Origin: Xanthobacteraceae bacterium 501b
Lineage (GTDB): Bacteria; Pseudomonadota; Alphaproteobacteria; Rhizobiales; Xanthobacteraceae
Length of the DNA: 64,000 nucleotides
NCBI GenBank assembly: GCA_000378025.1
Contig: KB899087.1
Coordinates: forward strand, 434,001 to 498,000
Direction of reading: 5' to 3'
Below the pieces are notes generated by a model that was not told the DNA's origin, searched no databases, and saw nothing but the letters and a program-made list of their open reading frames with translations. The position numbers were made by a program, and so were the translations under genes. Position 1 is the stretch's first letter. The number at the start of each line of letters is the position of its first letter. Positions 33,040-40,179 of the stretch are shown here, in pieces.

Positions 33040-34257
33040 ATGGCCTTCCTGTCCCGCCTTGCCACCCGCGCCAGCCTTTCCCTCCTCCTGCTCGCGTCCG
33101 CTTTGCCGGCGCGGGCGCAGCAAGGCGGCGCCGTCGCCGTGGCGGGCGGGGTGAGCTACGAATATCTCGAGACCTGGGATGTCGCGCGCCTCAACAAGGT
33201 GCTGACCACCGAGACGCCGGCCTTTGCCGGCATTCCGGTCGCCTATACCCCGGCGCGCAACGGCGCGAGGCTCTACCGCGTCACCTATCCCAGCGTCATT
33301 CCCGAGCGCGGCAACCGGCCGACCGTGACCACCGGCCTGCTGGCCGTGCCTGACCTGCCGGGCACATCCTTCCCGATGGTCTCCTACCAGCACGGCACGG
33401 TGTACGGGAAACAGGAGGTGCCGTCCTTCATCGCCCAGTCGAGCGAGACGGCGCTGATGGTGGCCCAGTTCGCCGGGCAGGGCTATATCGTTGTCGGCGC
33501 CGATTATTTCGGGCTCGGCCTTTCCACCGAGCCGGAAGGCTACATGGTGAAGGCCAGCCAGCAGCAGGCGACCGCCGACCTGCTGACGGCGAGCCGCAGC
33601 GTGCTTGAGGCGATGAAGCTCGCCAGCCCGAAGCTGTTCCTCGCCGGCTGGTCGCAGGGCGGCTTCGTCACCATGGCGCTGCTGGAGAAGCTGGAGGCCG
33701 ACGGCATCGCGGTGAATGCGGCAGCCACCGCCAGCGCGCCGGTCGATGTCTATGTGGCGCTGAGCGGCTTTCTCGACTTTCCCCGCCCGCTGGACGCCAC
33801 CTGGGTGATGTCGCTGTTCATCCTCTCGGCGTTTTCCTACGAGAATTATTACGGCCTGCCCGGGCTGGCGCGGGCGCTGATCGCCGATGAATATTACGAG
33901 GTGACGCGCAAGGCCTATATGCGCGAGACGTTCAATGTCGCCGACATTCCGACCGACATCACCACGCTGATCCGGCCGGCCTATTTCGATCCGCAATACT
34001 TCGCCAACTCGGCCTATGGCCGGATCGCGCTGGCCACCAATGCCTATCGCTGGGTGATCAAGACGCCGGTGCGCAACTATTATGGCGAGACCGACGAGGT
34101 GATCAGCACCGGCCTCGGCCAGCTGGCGCAGACCTATCAGCGGGCGATGGGCGCCGGCAACATGCAGGTGGAGGCGATCTCCACCGGCAAGACCACCCAT
34201 CGCGGCACCTTCGCCACCGCCGTGCCGCAGTGGAAGGCGTGGTTCGACGGGAAGTGA
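33040..34257 (+). CDS. Secreted alpha/beta-hydrolase (lipase/esterase-like)
   Basis: 405-residue protein with a signal peptide (MAFLSRLATRASLSLLLLAS, cleavage near ARAQ). The hydrolase fold has its nucleophile elbow at GWSQGG (Ser205), preceded by GADYFGLG and YQHGTVYGKQE; a candidate acid is Asp in NYYGETDEVI and a candidate His lies in KTTHRGTF near the C-terminus. It resembles secretory lipase/prolyl-peptidase-like hydrolases, but no specific substrate can be read. A cap-like insertion with many Tyr/Asp residues lies between about 235 and 325. Confidence 0.85.
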   Translation: MAFLSRLATRASLSLLLLASALPARAQQGGAVAVAGGVSYEYLETWDVARLNKVLTTETPAFAGIPVAYTPARNGARLYRVTYPSVIPERGNRPTVTTGLLAVPDLPGTSFPMVSYQHGTVYGKQEVPSFIAQSSETALMVAQFAGQGYIVVGADYFGLGLSTEPEGYMVKASQQQATADLLTASRSVLEAMKLASPKLFLAGWSQGGFVTMALLEKLEADGIAVNAAATASAPVDVYVALSGFLDFPRPLDATWVMSLFILSAFSYENYYGLPGLARALIADEYYEVTRKAYMRETFNVADIPTDITTLIRPAYFDPQYFANSAYGRIALATNAYRWVIKTPVRNYYGETDEVISTGLGQLAQTYQRAMGAGNMQVEAISTGKTTHRGTFATAVPQWKAWFDGK

Positions 34258-34267
34258 GGGGGGGTCC

Positions 34268-35236
34268 TCACTCCCACCAAACCTCCGGCCCCACCGGCAC
34301 CACCGCGGTCGGGTTGATGGTTTTGTGGCTCTCGTAATAGTGCCGCTTGATGTGGGTGAGGTTCACCGTGCCGGCGACCCCCGGCAGCGCGTAAAACGCC
34401 TTCACGAAGCGCGACAGGTTCGGGTAGTCGAAAATCCGGCGGATGTTGCACTTGAAGTGGCCGACATAGACCGGATCGAAGCGGATCAGCGTGGTGAACA
34501 GGCGGATATCGGCCTCGGTCAGCGCCTCGCCCAGCAGCCAGTCGCGGCCCTCAAGGCGAGCTTCCAGCGCGTCCAGCTCCTTGAACAGGGCGGTGACGGC
34601 CTCCTCATAGGCGTCCTGCGTGGTGGCGAAGCCGGCCTTGTAGACGCCGTTATTCACCGCGTCATAGACCCGGGCGTTCAGCGCGTCGATCTCGCCGGCG
34701 AGGGCGGGCGGGTAGTAGTCGTGCCGGTCGTCCGTGAAGGCGGCGAAGGCCGAGTTGAGCATGCGGATGATCTCCGCCGACTCGTTGCTCACAATGGTGC
34801 CGCGCGTCTTGTCCCACAGCACCGGCACGGTGACGCGGCCGGAAAAGGCGGGGTCGGCGGCGAGGTAGACCTCATAAAGCCGCTGCTTGCCGAGCACGCC
34901 ATCGGTGGTGGCGCCTTCGCTACGGCGCTCGGCATGGTCGGCGAACACCCAGCCTTCCGCGCCCATGAACGGGTCGACCACCGAGACGGAGATAACCTCC
35001 TCCAGACCCTTCAGCGCCCGCATGATGAGGGTGCGGTGGGCCCAGGGGCAGGCGAGCGAGACATAGAGGTGATAGCGCCCGGCCTCGGCGGGAAAGCCGC
35101 CCTCGCCGGAAGGGCCGGGCGCGCCGTCAGCGGTGATCCAGTTGCGGAAGCGCGTCACGGTGCGCTCGAAGCGCCCGCCCGTGCTCTTGGTGTCGTACCA
35201 TTTGTCGACCCATTGGCCGTCGACCAGCAGTCCCAT
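34268..35236 (-). CDS. Xi-class glutathione transferase (glutathionyl-hydroquinone reductase)
   Basis: 322-residue GST of the Xi class (YqjG/ECM4 family), which removes glutathione from glutathionyl-hydroquinones. The hallmark is the active-site Cys63 in the motif CPWAHRTLIMRALKGLE. Other family segments are WVDKWYDTKSTGGRFERTVT (the typical N-terminal arm), YEVYLAADPAFSGRVTVPVLWDK, NESAEIIRMLNSAF, and GEALTEADIRLFTTLIRFD. Length and layout match the family. It converges on the hydrolase gene with 10 bp between. Confidence 0.95.
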   Translation of the reverse strand: MGLLVDGQWVDKWYDTKSTGGRFERTVTRFRNWITADGAPGPSGEGGFPAEAGRYHLYVSLACPWAHRTLIMRALKGLEEVISVSVVDPFMGAEGWVFADHAERRSEGATTDGVLGKQRLYEVYLAADPAFSGRVTVPVLWDKTRGTIVSNESAEIIRMLNSAFAAFTDDRHDYYPPALAGEIDALNARVYDAVNNGVYKAGFATTQDAYEEAVTALFKELDALEARLEGRDWLLGEALTEADIRLFTTLIRFDPVYVGHFKCNIRRIFDYPNLSRFVKAFYALPGVAGTVNLTHIKRHYYESHKTINPTAVVPVGPEVWWE

Positions 35237-35341
35237 GCGCGCTCTCCCTGTGTGCCCCTGACAATAGGGCGCGGCGGGCGGCTGGCCAGTTTTCCCGTTT
35301 GCACACCGGGCAGGGTGGTCTTGCGCGGATGCCCTGTGGGC

Positions 35342-35860
35342 TCAGCCGATCCGCTTGAAATAGAGCAGCGTCGCGGTGAGCCCGCCCTGCGGCTTCAGCG
35401 CGTAATCGGGCAGGCGGCCGGCGGGCTGGAAGCCGTGCTTCTCATAAAGGCCGGCGGCACCCTCTTCTTCGGCGGTGTCGAGCACCAGCATTGTGCGCCC
35501 CTGCGCCACCGCCTGCCGCTCGGCCTCGATGAGCAGCGCGCGGGCAAGGCCACGGCCGCGAAAAGCCGGGTGGGTCATCATCTTGGCGATCTCGGCGCGG
35601 TGCGGCTGGTTCTCCGGCAGGGCGAGAACCAGCGTCACCGTGCTGGCGAGCGCGCCGTCGATGAAGGCGCCGAGCACCAGCCGCTGGCCGCGTGCGGCCG
35701 CCGCCAGGCTGGCGCGGGCGAAGGCGCGGGCCTTTTCAGGCGCCAGCGGGTGCATGAAGCCGACCGAGCCGCCGCCGGCCACCGTCTCGATGAGCAGGGC
35801 GGCGAGGGCGTCGATGGTGGCGGGGTCGGCGGAGAGGAGGCGGATGTCGGGCGCGGTCAT
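35342..35860 (-). CDS. GNAT-family N-acetyltransferase
   Basis: 172-residue acyl-CoA-dependent N-acetyltransferase. The CoA-binding motif A is KMMTHPAFRGRGLARALLIEAER (R/Q-x-x-G-x-G/A as RGRGLA), followed by LDTAEEEGAAGLYEKHGF and LLYFKRIG at the C-terminus. ATG 35860 gives MTAPDIRLL. The substrate is unknown; the best visible analogues are small-molecule or antibiotic acetyltransferases. It is divergent from the second GNAT gene at 36105. Confidence 0.9.
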   Translation of the reverse strand: MTAPDIRLLSADPATIDALAALLIETVAGGGSVGFMHPLAPEKARAFARASLAAAARGQRLVLGAFIDGALASTVTLVLALPENQPHRAEIAKMMTHPAFRGRGLARALLIEAERQAVAQGRTMLVLDTAEEEGAAGLYEKHGFQPAGRLPDYALKPQGGLTATLLYFKRIG

Positions 35861-36104
35861 GATGGTGCTGAGGCTAATCCATCCGGCGCGGGCCCGGCAA
35901 CGCTCGACCTCGCGCGCCGTCCGTGCTATCGGGCGCGTCCGATCGAGGAAAGCCCGATGTTCCGGTTGCCGGCCCAGCGACGACGAGACGAGCGAGCCCG
36001 CCGCGCCAGCAGGCGCGCGTGCCTGCCCGTTGCTGCCCGCTGAGAGCCGTGATGCGCGGTGGCTCGGTGCGGCGGCCTGCCGACCCTGAGCGCCGAGAAA
36101 CCCG

Positions 36105-36647
36105 ATGACCGAGCTTTCCATTTCCCTGCTTCCCGAGACGCCCGCCGACGATGCCGCCATCGAGCGGCTGATCGCCCGCACCTTCGGCCCCGGCCGCTAT
36201 GCCCGCACCGCCTTCCGGCTGCGCGAGAACAACCCGCACCGGCACGACCTTTCCTTCACCGCCTCTATCGGCACCATGCTGGTCGGCTCGGTGCGGATGA
36301 CGCCGATCCTTATCGGCACGGTTCCCGCGCTGCTGCTCGGCCCGCTGACCGTGGAGCCGCCCTTCCGCTCGCACGGCATCGGCCGGCGGCTGGTGGAGCG
36401 GGCGCTGGAGGCGGCGAAGGCGCTGGCGCAGGGCGAAGGCGCGGCGCGGCTGGTGCTGCTGGTGGGCGACGAGCCCTATTATGGCCGCATGGGCTTCCAG
36501 CGCGTGCCGCGCGGGCAGGTGAGCCTGCCCGGCCCGGTGGACCCCGCCCGCGTGCTGGTGTGCCCGCTCGACGCCACGCCGATGGACGCCGTGCGCGGGC
36601 CGGTGCGCAGGGCCTTCGCCCCGGCGGCGGTTCAGGAAAGCGCGTAG
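36105..36647 (+). CDS. GNAT-family N-acetyltransferase (YhbS-like)
   Basis: 180-residue acetyltransferase. CoA motif: GPLTVEPPFRSHGIGRRLVERALE, then LVLLVGDEPYYGRMGFQRVP, the typical YhbS-type ending of the motif (D-x-x-YYGR-x-GF). The C-terminal third has a second beta strand LVCPLDATPMDAVRGPVR. The substrate is unknown. The 244-bp gap upstream, shared with the divergent GNAT gene, has no clear operator. Confidence 0.91.
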   Translation: MTELSISLLPETPADDAAIERLIARTFGPGRYARTAFRLRENNPHRHDLSFTASIGTMLVGSVRMTPILIGTVPALLLGPLTVEPPFRSHGIGRRLVERALEAAKALAQGEGAARLVLLVGDEPYYGRMGFQRVPRGQVSLPGPVDPARVLVCPLDATPMDAVRGPVRRAFAPAAVQESA

Positions 36648-36672
36648 CGCAGCCGGCGACGCGGTCCGCGCC

Positions 36673-37671
36673 TCACAAGGCGCCGAGCAGCGCCTTGTGG
36701 AACGCCTCCGGCGCCTCGACCTGCGGCGAATGGCCGAGGCCGTCGAACTCGATCAGCCGGGCGCCGGGGATGGCCTTCGCGGTCTGCTTGCCGAGTTCCG
36801 CGTAGTTGCCGAGCGACTGCGCCACTTCCTTTGACGCGCGGTTGGCGCCGGGGGCGGTCTTGTCATTGGTGCCGATGAACAGCAGCGTCGGCACGGCGAT
36901 GTTGCCGAATTCGTGCACCACCGGCTGGGTGAAGATCATGTCGGAGGTCTGCGCCTGGTTCCAGGCGACGATTTCCTTGCCCGGCCCGCCGGCGAGCCCG
37001 GCCGACATGGCGACCCAGCGGTCGTACTTCGGCTTCCACTGGCCGTTATAGTAGAATTTCAGCTGGTAGGCCTTGATGCGCTCGAAGCTCGTTTTCAGCT
37101 CGTTCTGGTAGAGCTGGTCGATCGTGGCATAGGGCACGCCCTTGGCCTGCCAGTCCTCCAGCCCGATCGGATTGACCAGAACCAGCTTTTCCGTCGCGGT
37201 GGGAAAGGCGAGGGCGTAGCGCGCCGCCAGCATGCCGCCCATGGAATGGCCCATGATCGCAGCCTTCTCGATGCCGAGCGCGGCGAGCAGCTGATGGGTG
37301 TTGTCGGCCAGCTGATTCAGGCTGAACTGGTAGCCCTCCGGCTTCGAGGAGGCGCAGAAGCCGATCTGGTCGGGGGCGATCACGCGGTAGCCGGCGCCGG
37401 CCAGTGCCCGGATCGTGTCTTCCCAGGTCGCGCCGCAGAAATTCTTGCCGTGCAGCAGCACGACGGTGCGCCCGTTGGGTGTGGTGGTCGGCGCCACGTC
37501 CATATAGGCCATGCTCAGCGCCTTGCCCTGCGAGGCGAGGTCAAAGCGCTTCACCTCGAACGGATAGGCGAAGCCTTCCAGCTGCGGGCCATAGGTCGGG
37601 GGAGTGTCGGCGAGGGCGAGCGTGCTCAGGCTGACAAGCGCGGCGGACAGGCACAGGCGGACGGGATTCAC
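36673..37671 (-). CDS. Exported alpha/beta hydrolase
   Basis: 332-residue hydrolase with a signal peptide (VNPVRLCLSAALVSLSTLAL, cleavage near ALA/DTPP). Catalytic triad candidates: Ser in GHSMGG, Asp in IGTNDKTAPG, His in GLGHSPQVE. HGKNFCGATW supplies the oxyanion region. The start is GTG 37671 with AGGAG eight bases upstream; no ATG fits the signal peptide. The substrate is unknown; the fold resembles haloperoxidase/epoxide-hydrolase-like enzymes. A five-copy 17-bp tandem repeat lies 44 bp upstream of the start. Confidence 0.88.
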   Translation of the reverse strand: MNPVRLCLSAALVSLSTLALADTPPTYGPQLEGFAYPFEVKRFDLASQGKALSMAYMDVAPTTTPNGRTVVLLHGKNFCGATWEDTIRALAGAGYRVIAPDQIGFCASSKPEGYQFSLNQLADNTHQLLAALGIEKAAIMGHSMGGMLAARYALAFPTATEKLVLVNPIGLEDWQAKGVPYATIDQLYQNELKTSFERIKAYQLKFYYNGQWKPKYDRWVAMSAGLAGGPGKEIVAWNQAQTSDMIFTQPVVHEFGNIAVPTLLFIGTNDKTAPGANRASKEVAQSLGNYAELGKQTAKAIPGARLIEFDGLGHSPQVEAPEAFHKALLGAL

Positions 37672-37714
37672 GCGGTGGGATCTCCTGGTCAGGCTCCCGA
37701 GGCTTCGCCGCAGG

Positions 37715-37799
37715 TCTTGGCAGCGGCAAAGTCTTGGCAGCGGCAAAGTCTTGGCAGCGGCAAAGTCTTGGCAGCGGCAAAGTCTTGGCAGCGGCAAAG
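37715..37799. repeat. Tandem repeat, 5 x 17 bp
   Basis: Five exact copies of TCTTGGCAGCGGCAAAG (37715-37731, 37732-37748, 37749-37765, 37766-37782, 37783-37799) in the 269-bp gap upstream of the hydrolase gene. The period is not a multiple of three. Identical copies suggest recent expansion. Its position is in the promoter region of the minus-strand hydrolase. Confidence 0.97.
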
Positions 37800-37940
37800 T
37801 CGGGGTGGCCGGGTCAAGCCCGGTCCTGAGGGAGGATGGGACGCCTGACATTAGGGCGCGCGCTGCCCCGGCCCAGTCACAAGGGCGGGAAGTCACACGG
37901 GCGGGAGGGGCTCACCGCCCCTCGCGCCCTGGGAGAGGGC

Positions 37941-40013
37941 TTACCGGCCCTCGCGGGCCCAGGCGGCGGCGACGCCGGCGAGCAGGATCAGCAGGCCGGA
38001 CAGGCCGGCGAAGAGCGGGAACAGGCCGAGCCCGCGCACGACAGACACCTCCCGCATGGCAAGGCCCATCCAGTCCTCGCCGGCGAAGCGCTCGCCCGAG
38101 CGCACGGCGATGACGCGCGGCACAAAGCCGGCGAGGTCCGCCATGCGCCAGACGCCGCCGCCTGTCGCCTCGACGGTCGGGCGCAGCGCCTGCGTCGTCG
38201 ACGTCACCTCGGCGAATTCGCGCGGGTTGAGCGGGCCGACATTGACCAGCGCGGTGTGGGTGCCGTCGGTGGCGCGCCACAGGCCGAGCATGTCGGCGGG
38301 GAAGCTGACGCGGAACAGCCCGGGCGCGGCGGGCTCCAGCGTCACCCGCCGCGTGGCGCCGGTGGGAGTGGTGATGGTGACAGGCGGGGCGCTGTCGCCC
38401 ATGGTCTGGCGCTCGACCATGAGATCGCCGCCCTGGGCGACCATGCGCAGGCGCTCCTCCTCCAGGTCCGGCTCCTTCATCAGCCAGTGCGACAGCCGGC
38501 GCAGCAGATCGATATGCGGCCCGCCGCCCTCATAGCCGCGCGCCCACAGCCAGAAATGATCGGACAGCAGCAGCGCCACCCGGCCTTCGCCGACGCGGTC
38601 GAGCAGCACGACGGGCTTGCCGTTCGGCCCGTCCATCACGCTGGTGCCGCGCGCGACATCGGTATCGACCAGGCGGAAGAAGCGCGACCAGGCCGGCGGG
38701 TCGCTCTCCGAGCCCGGCAAGGCGCGGGTGACGGGGTGGCGCTGGCCGGCCTCGGTGAGCAGCGGGCGATAGGGTGTTTCGGTCATCTGCCCGGTGGGGC
38801 CGGCGGGCAGGATGGAATCCAGCGGGGTGTAATAGACCGAGCCGTCGGAGATATAATCGGTGCCGGCGGCGACCAGCAGCGCGCCGCCTTCCTCCACATA
38901 GCGCACGATATTGTCGAAATAGATCATCGGCAGCACGCCCTGCTGGGCGTAGCGGTCGAAGATGATCAGATCGAATTCCTTGATCTTCTGCTGGAACAGC
39001 TCGCGGGTGGGGAAGGCGATCAGCGACAATTCATTGATCGGCGTGCCGTCCTGCTTTTCCGGCGGGCGCAGGATGGTGAAATGGACGAGGTCGACATTGG
39101 CGTCTGATTTCAACAGGTTGCGCCAGGTGCGCTCGCCCACATGCGGCTCGCCTGACACCAGCAGCACCCGCAGCTTGTCGCGCACCCCGTCGATGGAGAC
39201 GGCGGCGCGGTTGTTGACGGCGGTCAGCTCGCCCTCAAGGCCGGCGGCCTCGATCTCGACGATGTTGGCCCCCGCATGGGTGATCTCGACCTCGATCTCG
39301 GCCGGCTGGCCTGATGTGACGATGGGGCGGGCCACCACCTCGCCATCGCGGCGCACGGTGACGGAAACCCGCGCGCCTGCGGGCGCGCCCTCATCCTCGA
39401 CCTTGTAGCCGATGGTCTGGTTCTGCCCGACAATGCCGAAGCGCGGGGTGGAGGTGAGCGCCACGCGGCGGTCGCGCTCGCCCTCCTGGCCGGAAATGAT
39501 GGCGTGCACCGGCGCGTGGAAGCCGAGCGCGGCGATGGTGGCGGGGATGTCGTGCACCCGCCCGTCGGTGAGGAAGATGGCGCCGGCCACCCGCTCGGGC
39601 GGCACATCGGCGAGGCCAGCGGAAAGGGCGGTGAACAGGCGGGTGCCGTCCACCTCGCCGGCGCCGCCGCCGGCGTCGATGAAGCGGATTTCGGCGCCCT
39701 GTTCCTTCAGCCGGGCGAGGCGGGTGTCGAGCTCGGCGCGGGCGGCCTGAGTCATCTGCGTGCGCTCGCCGAAATCCTGGCTGGCGCTCTGGTCGACGAC
39801 GACGGCGACCACGGTGGAGAGCGGCTCGCGCTCCTCGCGGGTGAGGGAAGGGTTAGCCAGCGCCAGCACGGCCAGCGTGATCGCCAGCGCCCGCAGCAGC
39901 GAGCCACGGGTGCGCGAGACGATCACCAAAAGCGCCACCGCGCTGGCGATCACCGCCGCGGCGATCAGCCAGGGCAGCGGGATCAGCGGATCGAAAGCGA
40001 GGCCGAGATTCAT
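37941..40013 (-). CDS. Large membrane protein with vWA-like and glutamine-amidotransferase-like regions
   Basis: 690 residues from ATG 40013. Two N-terminal membrane helices (LIAAAVIASAVALLVIVS and LRALAITLAVLALANPS), a vWA-like segment with VVAVVVDQSASQDFGERTQM, then a region of class I glutamine-amidotransferase-like fold (LRVLLVSGEPHVGERTWRNL, IFDRYAQQGVLPMIYFDNI, YVEEGGALLVAAGTDYI) and a C-terminal helix. The active-site Cys of true amidotransferases is not evident. It is last in the minus-strand MoxR/DUF58/DUF4159 operon, a set usually encoded together in alphaproteobacteria and thought to build a membrane-linked chaperone or metal-insertion system. The precise role is unknown. Confidence 0.85.
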   Translation of the reverse strand: MNLGLAFDPLIPLPWLIAAAVIASAVALLVIVSRTRGSLLRALAITLAVLALANPSLTREEREPLSTVVAVVVDQSASQDFGERTQMTQAARAELDTRLARLKEQGAEIRFIDAGGGAGEVDGTRLFTALSAGLADVPPERVAGAIFLTDGRVHDIPATIAALGFHAPVHAIISGQEGERDRRVALTSTPRFGIVGQNQTIGYKVEDEGAPAGARVSVTVRRDGEVVARPIVTSGQPAEIEVEITHAGANIVEIEAAGLEGELTAVNNRAAVSIDGVRDKLRVLLVSGEPHVGERTWRNLLKSDANVDLVHFTILRPPEKQDGTPINELSLIAFPTRELFQQKIKEFDLIIFDRYAQQGVLPMIYFDNIVRYVEEGGALLVAAGTDYISDGSVYYTPLDSILPAGPTGQMTETPYRPLLTEAGQRHPVTRALPGSESDPPAWSRFFRLVDTDVARGTSVMDGPNGKPVVLLDRVGEGRVALLLSDHFWLWARGYEGGGPHIDLLRRLSHWLMKEPDLEEERLRMVAQGGDLMVERQTMGDSAPPVTITTPTGATRRVTLEPAAPGLFRVSFPADMLGLWRATDGTHTALVNVGPLNPREFAEVTSTTQALRPTVEATGGGVWRMADLAGFVPRVIAVRSGERFAGEDWMGLAMREVSVVRGLGLFPLFAGLSGLLILLAGVAAAWAREGR

Positions 40014-40035
40014 GGGAGGCATCCGTCGGCGCGGG

Positions 40036-40152
40036 TGTTACCCCCTCTCCCCGCGGGGGAGAGGGATGGGGAGAGGGGGCTACGCCCACCGGCCGCGTCG
40101 TCGCCCCTCACCGACCCGCTGCGCGGGCCACCTCTCCCCGACGGGAAGAGGC
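40036..40152. repeat. Dispersed palindromic elements inside the operon
   Basis: Hairpin CCCTCTCCCC-GCG-GGGGAGAGGG (40043-40065), then a second element with CCGACCCGCTGCGCGGGCC and CTCTCCCCGACGGG. This is the common Hyphomicrobiales intergenic repeat, differing from the GATGAC-type REPs. It sits in the 166-bp gap between two genes of the operon. Confidence 0.7.
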
Positions 40153-40179
40153 AGGTGGGCCGGATGACCTGAGAACAAC

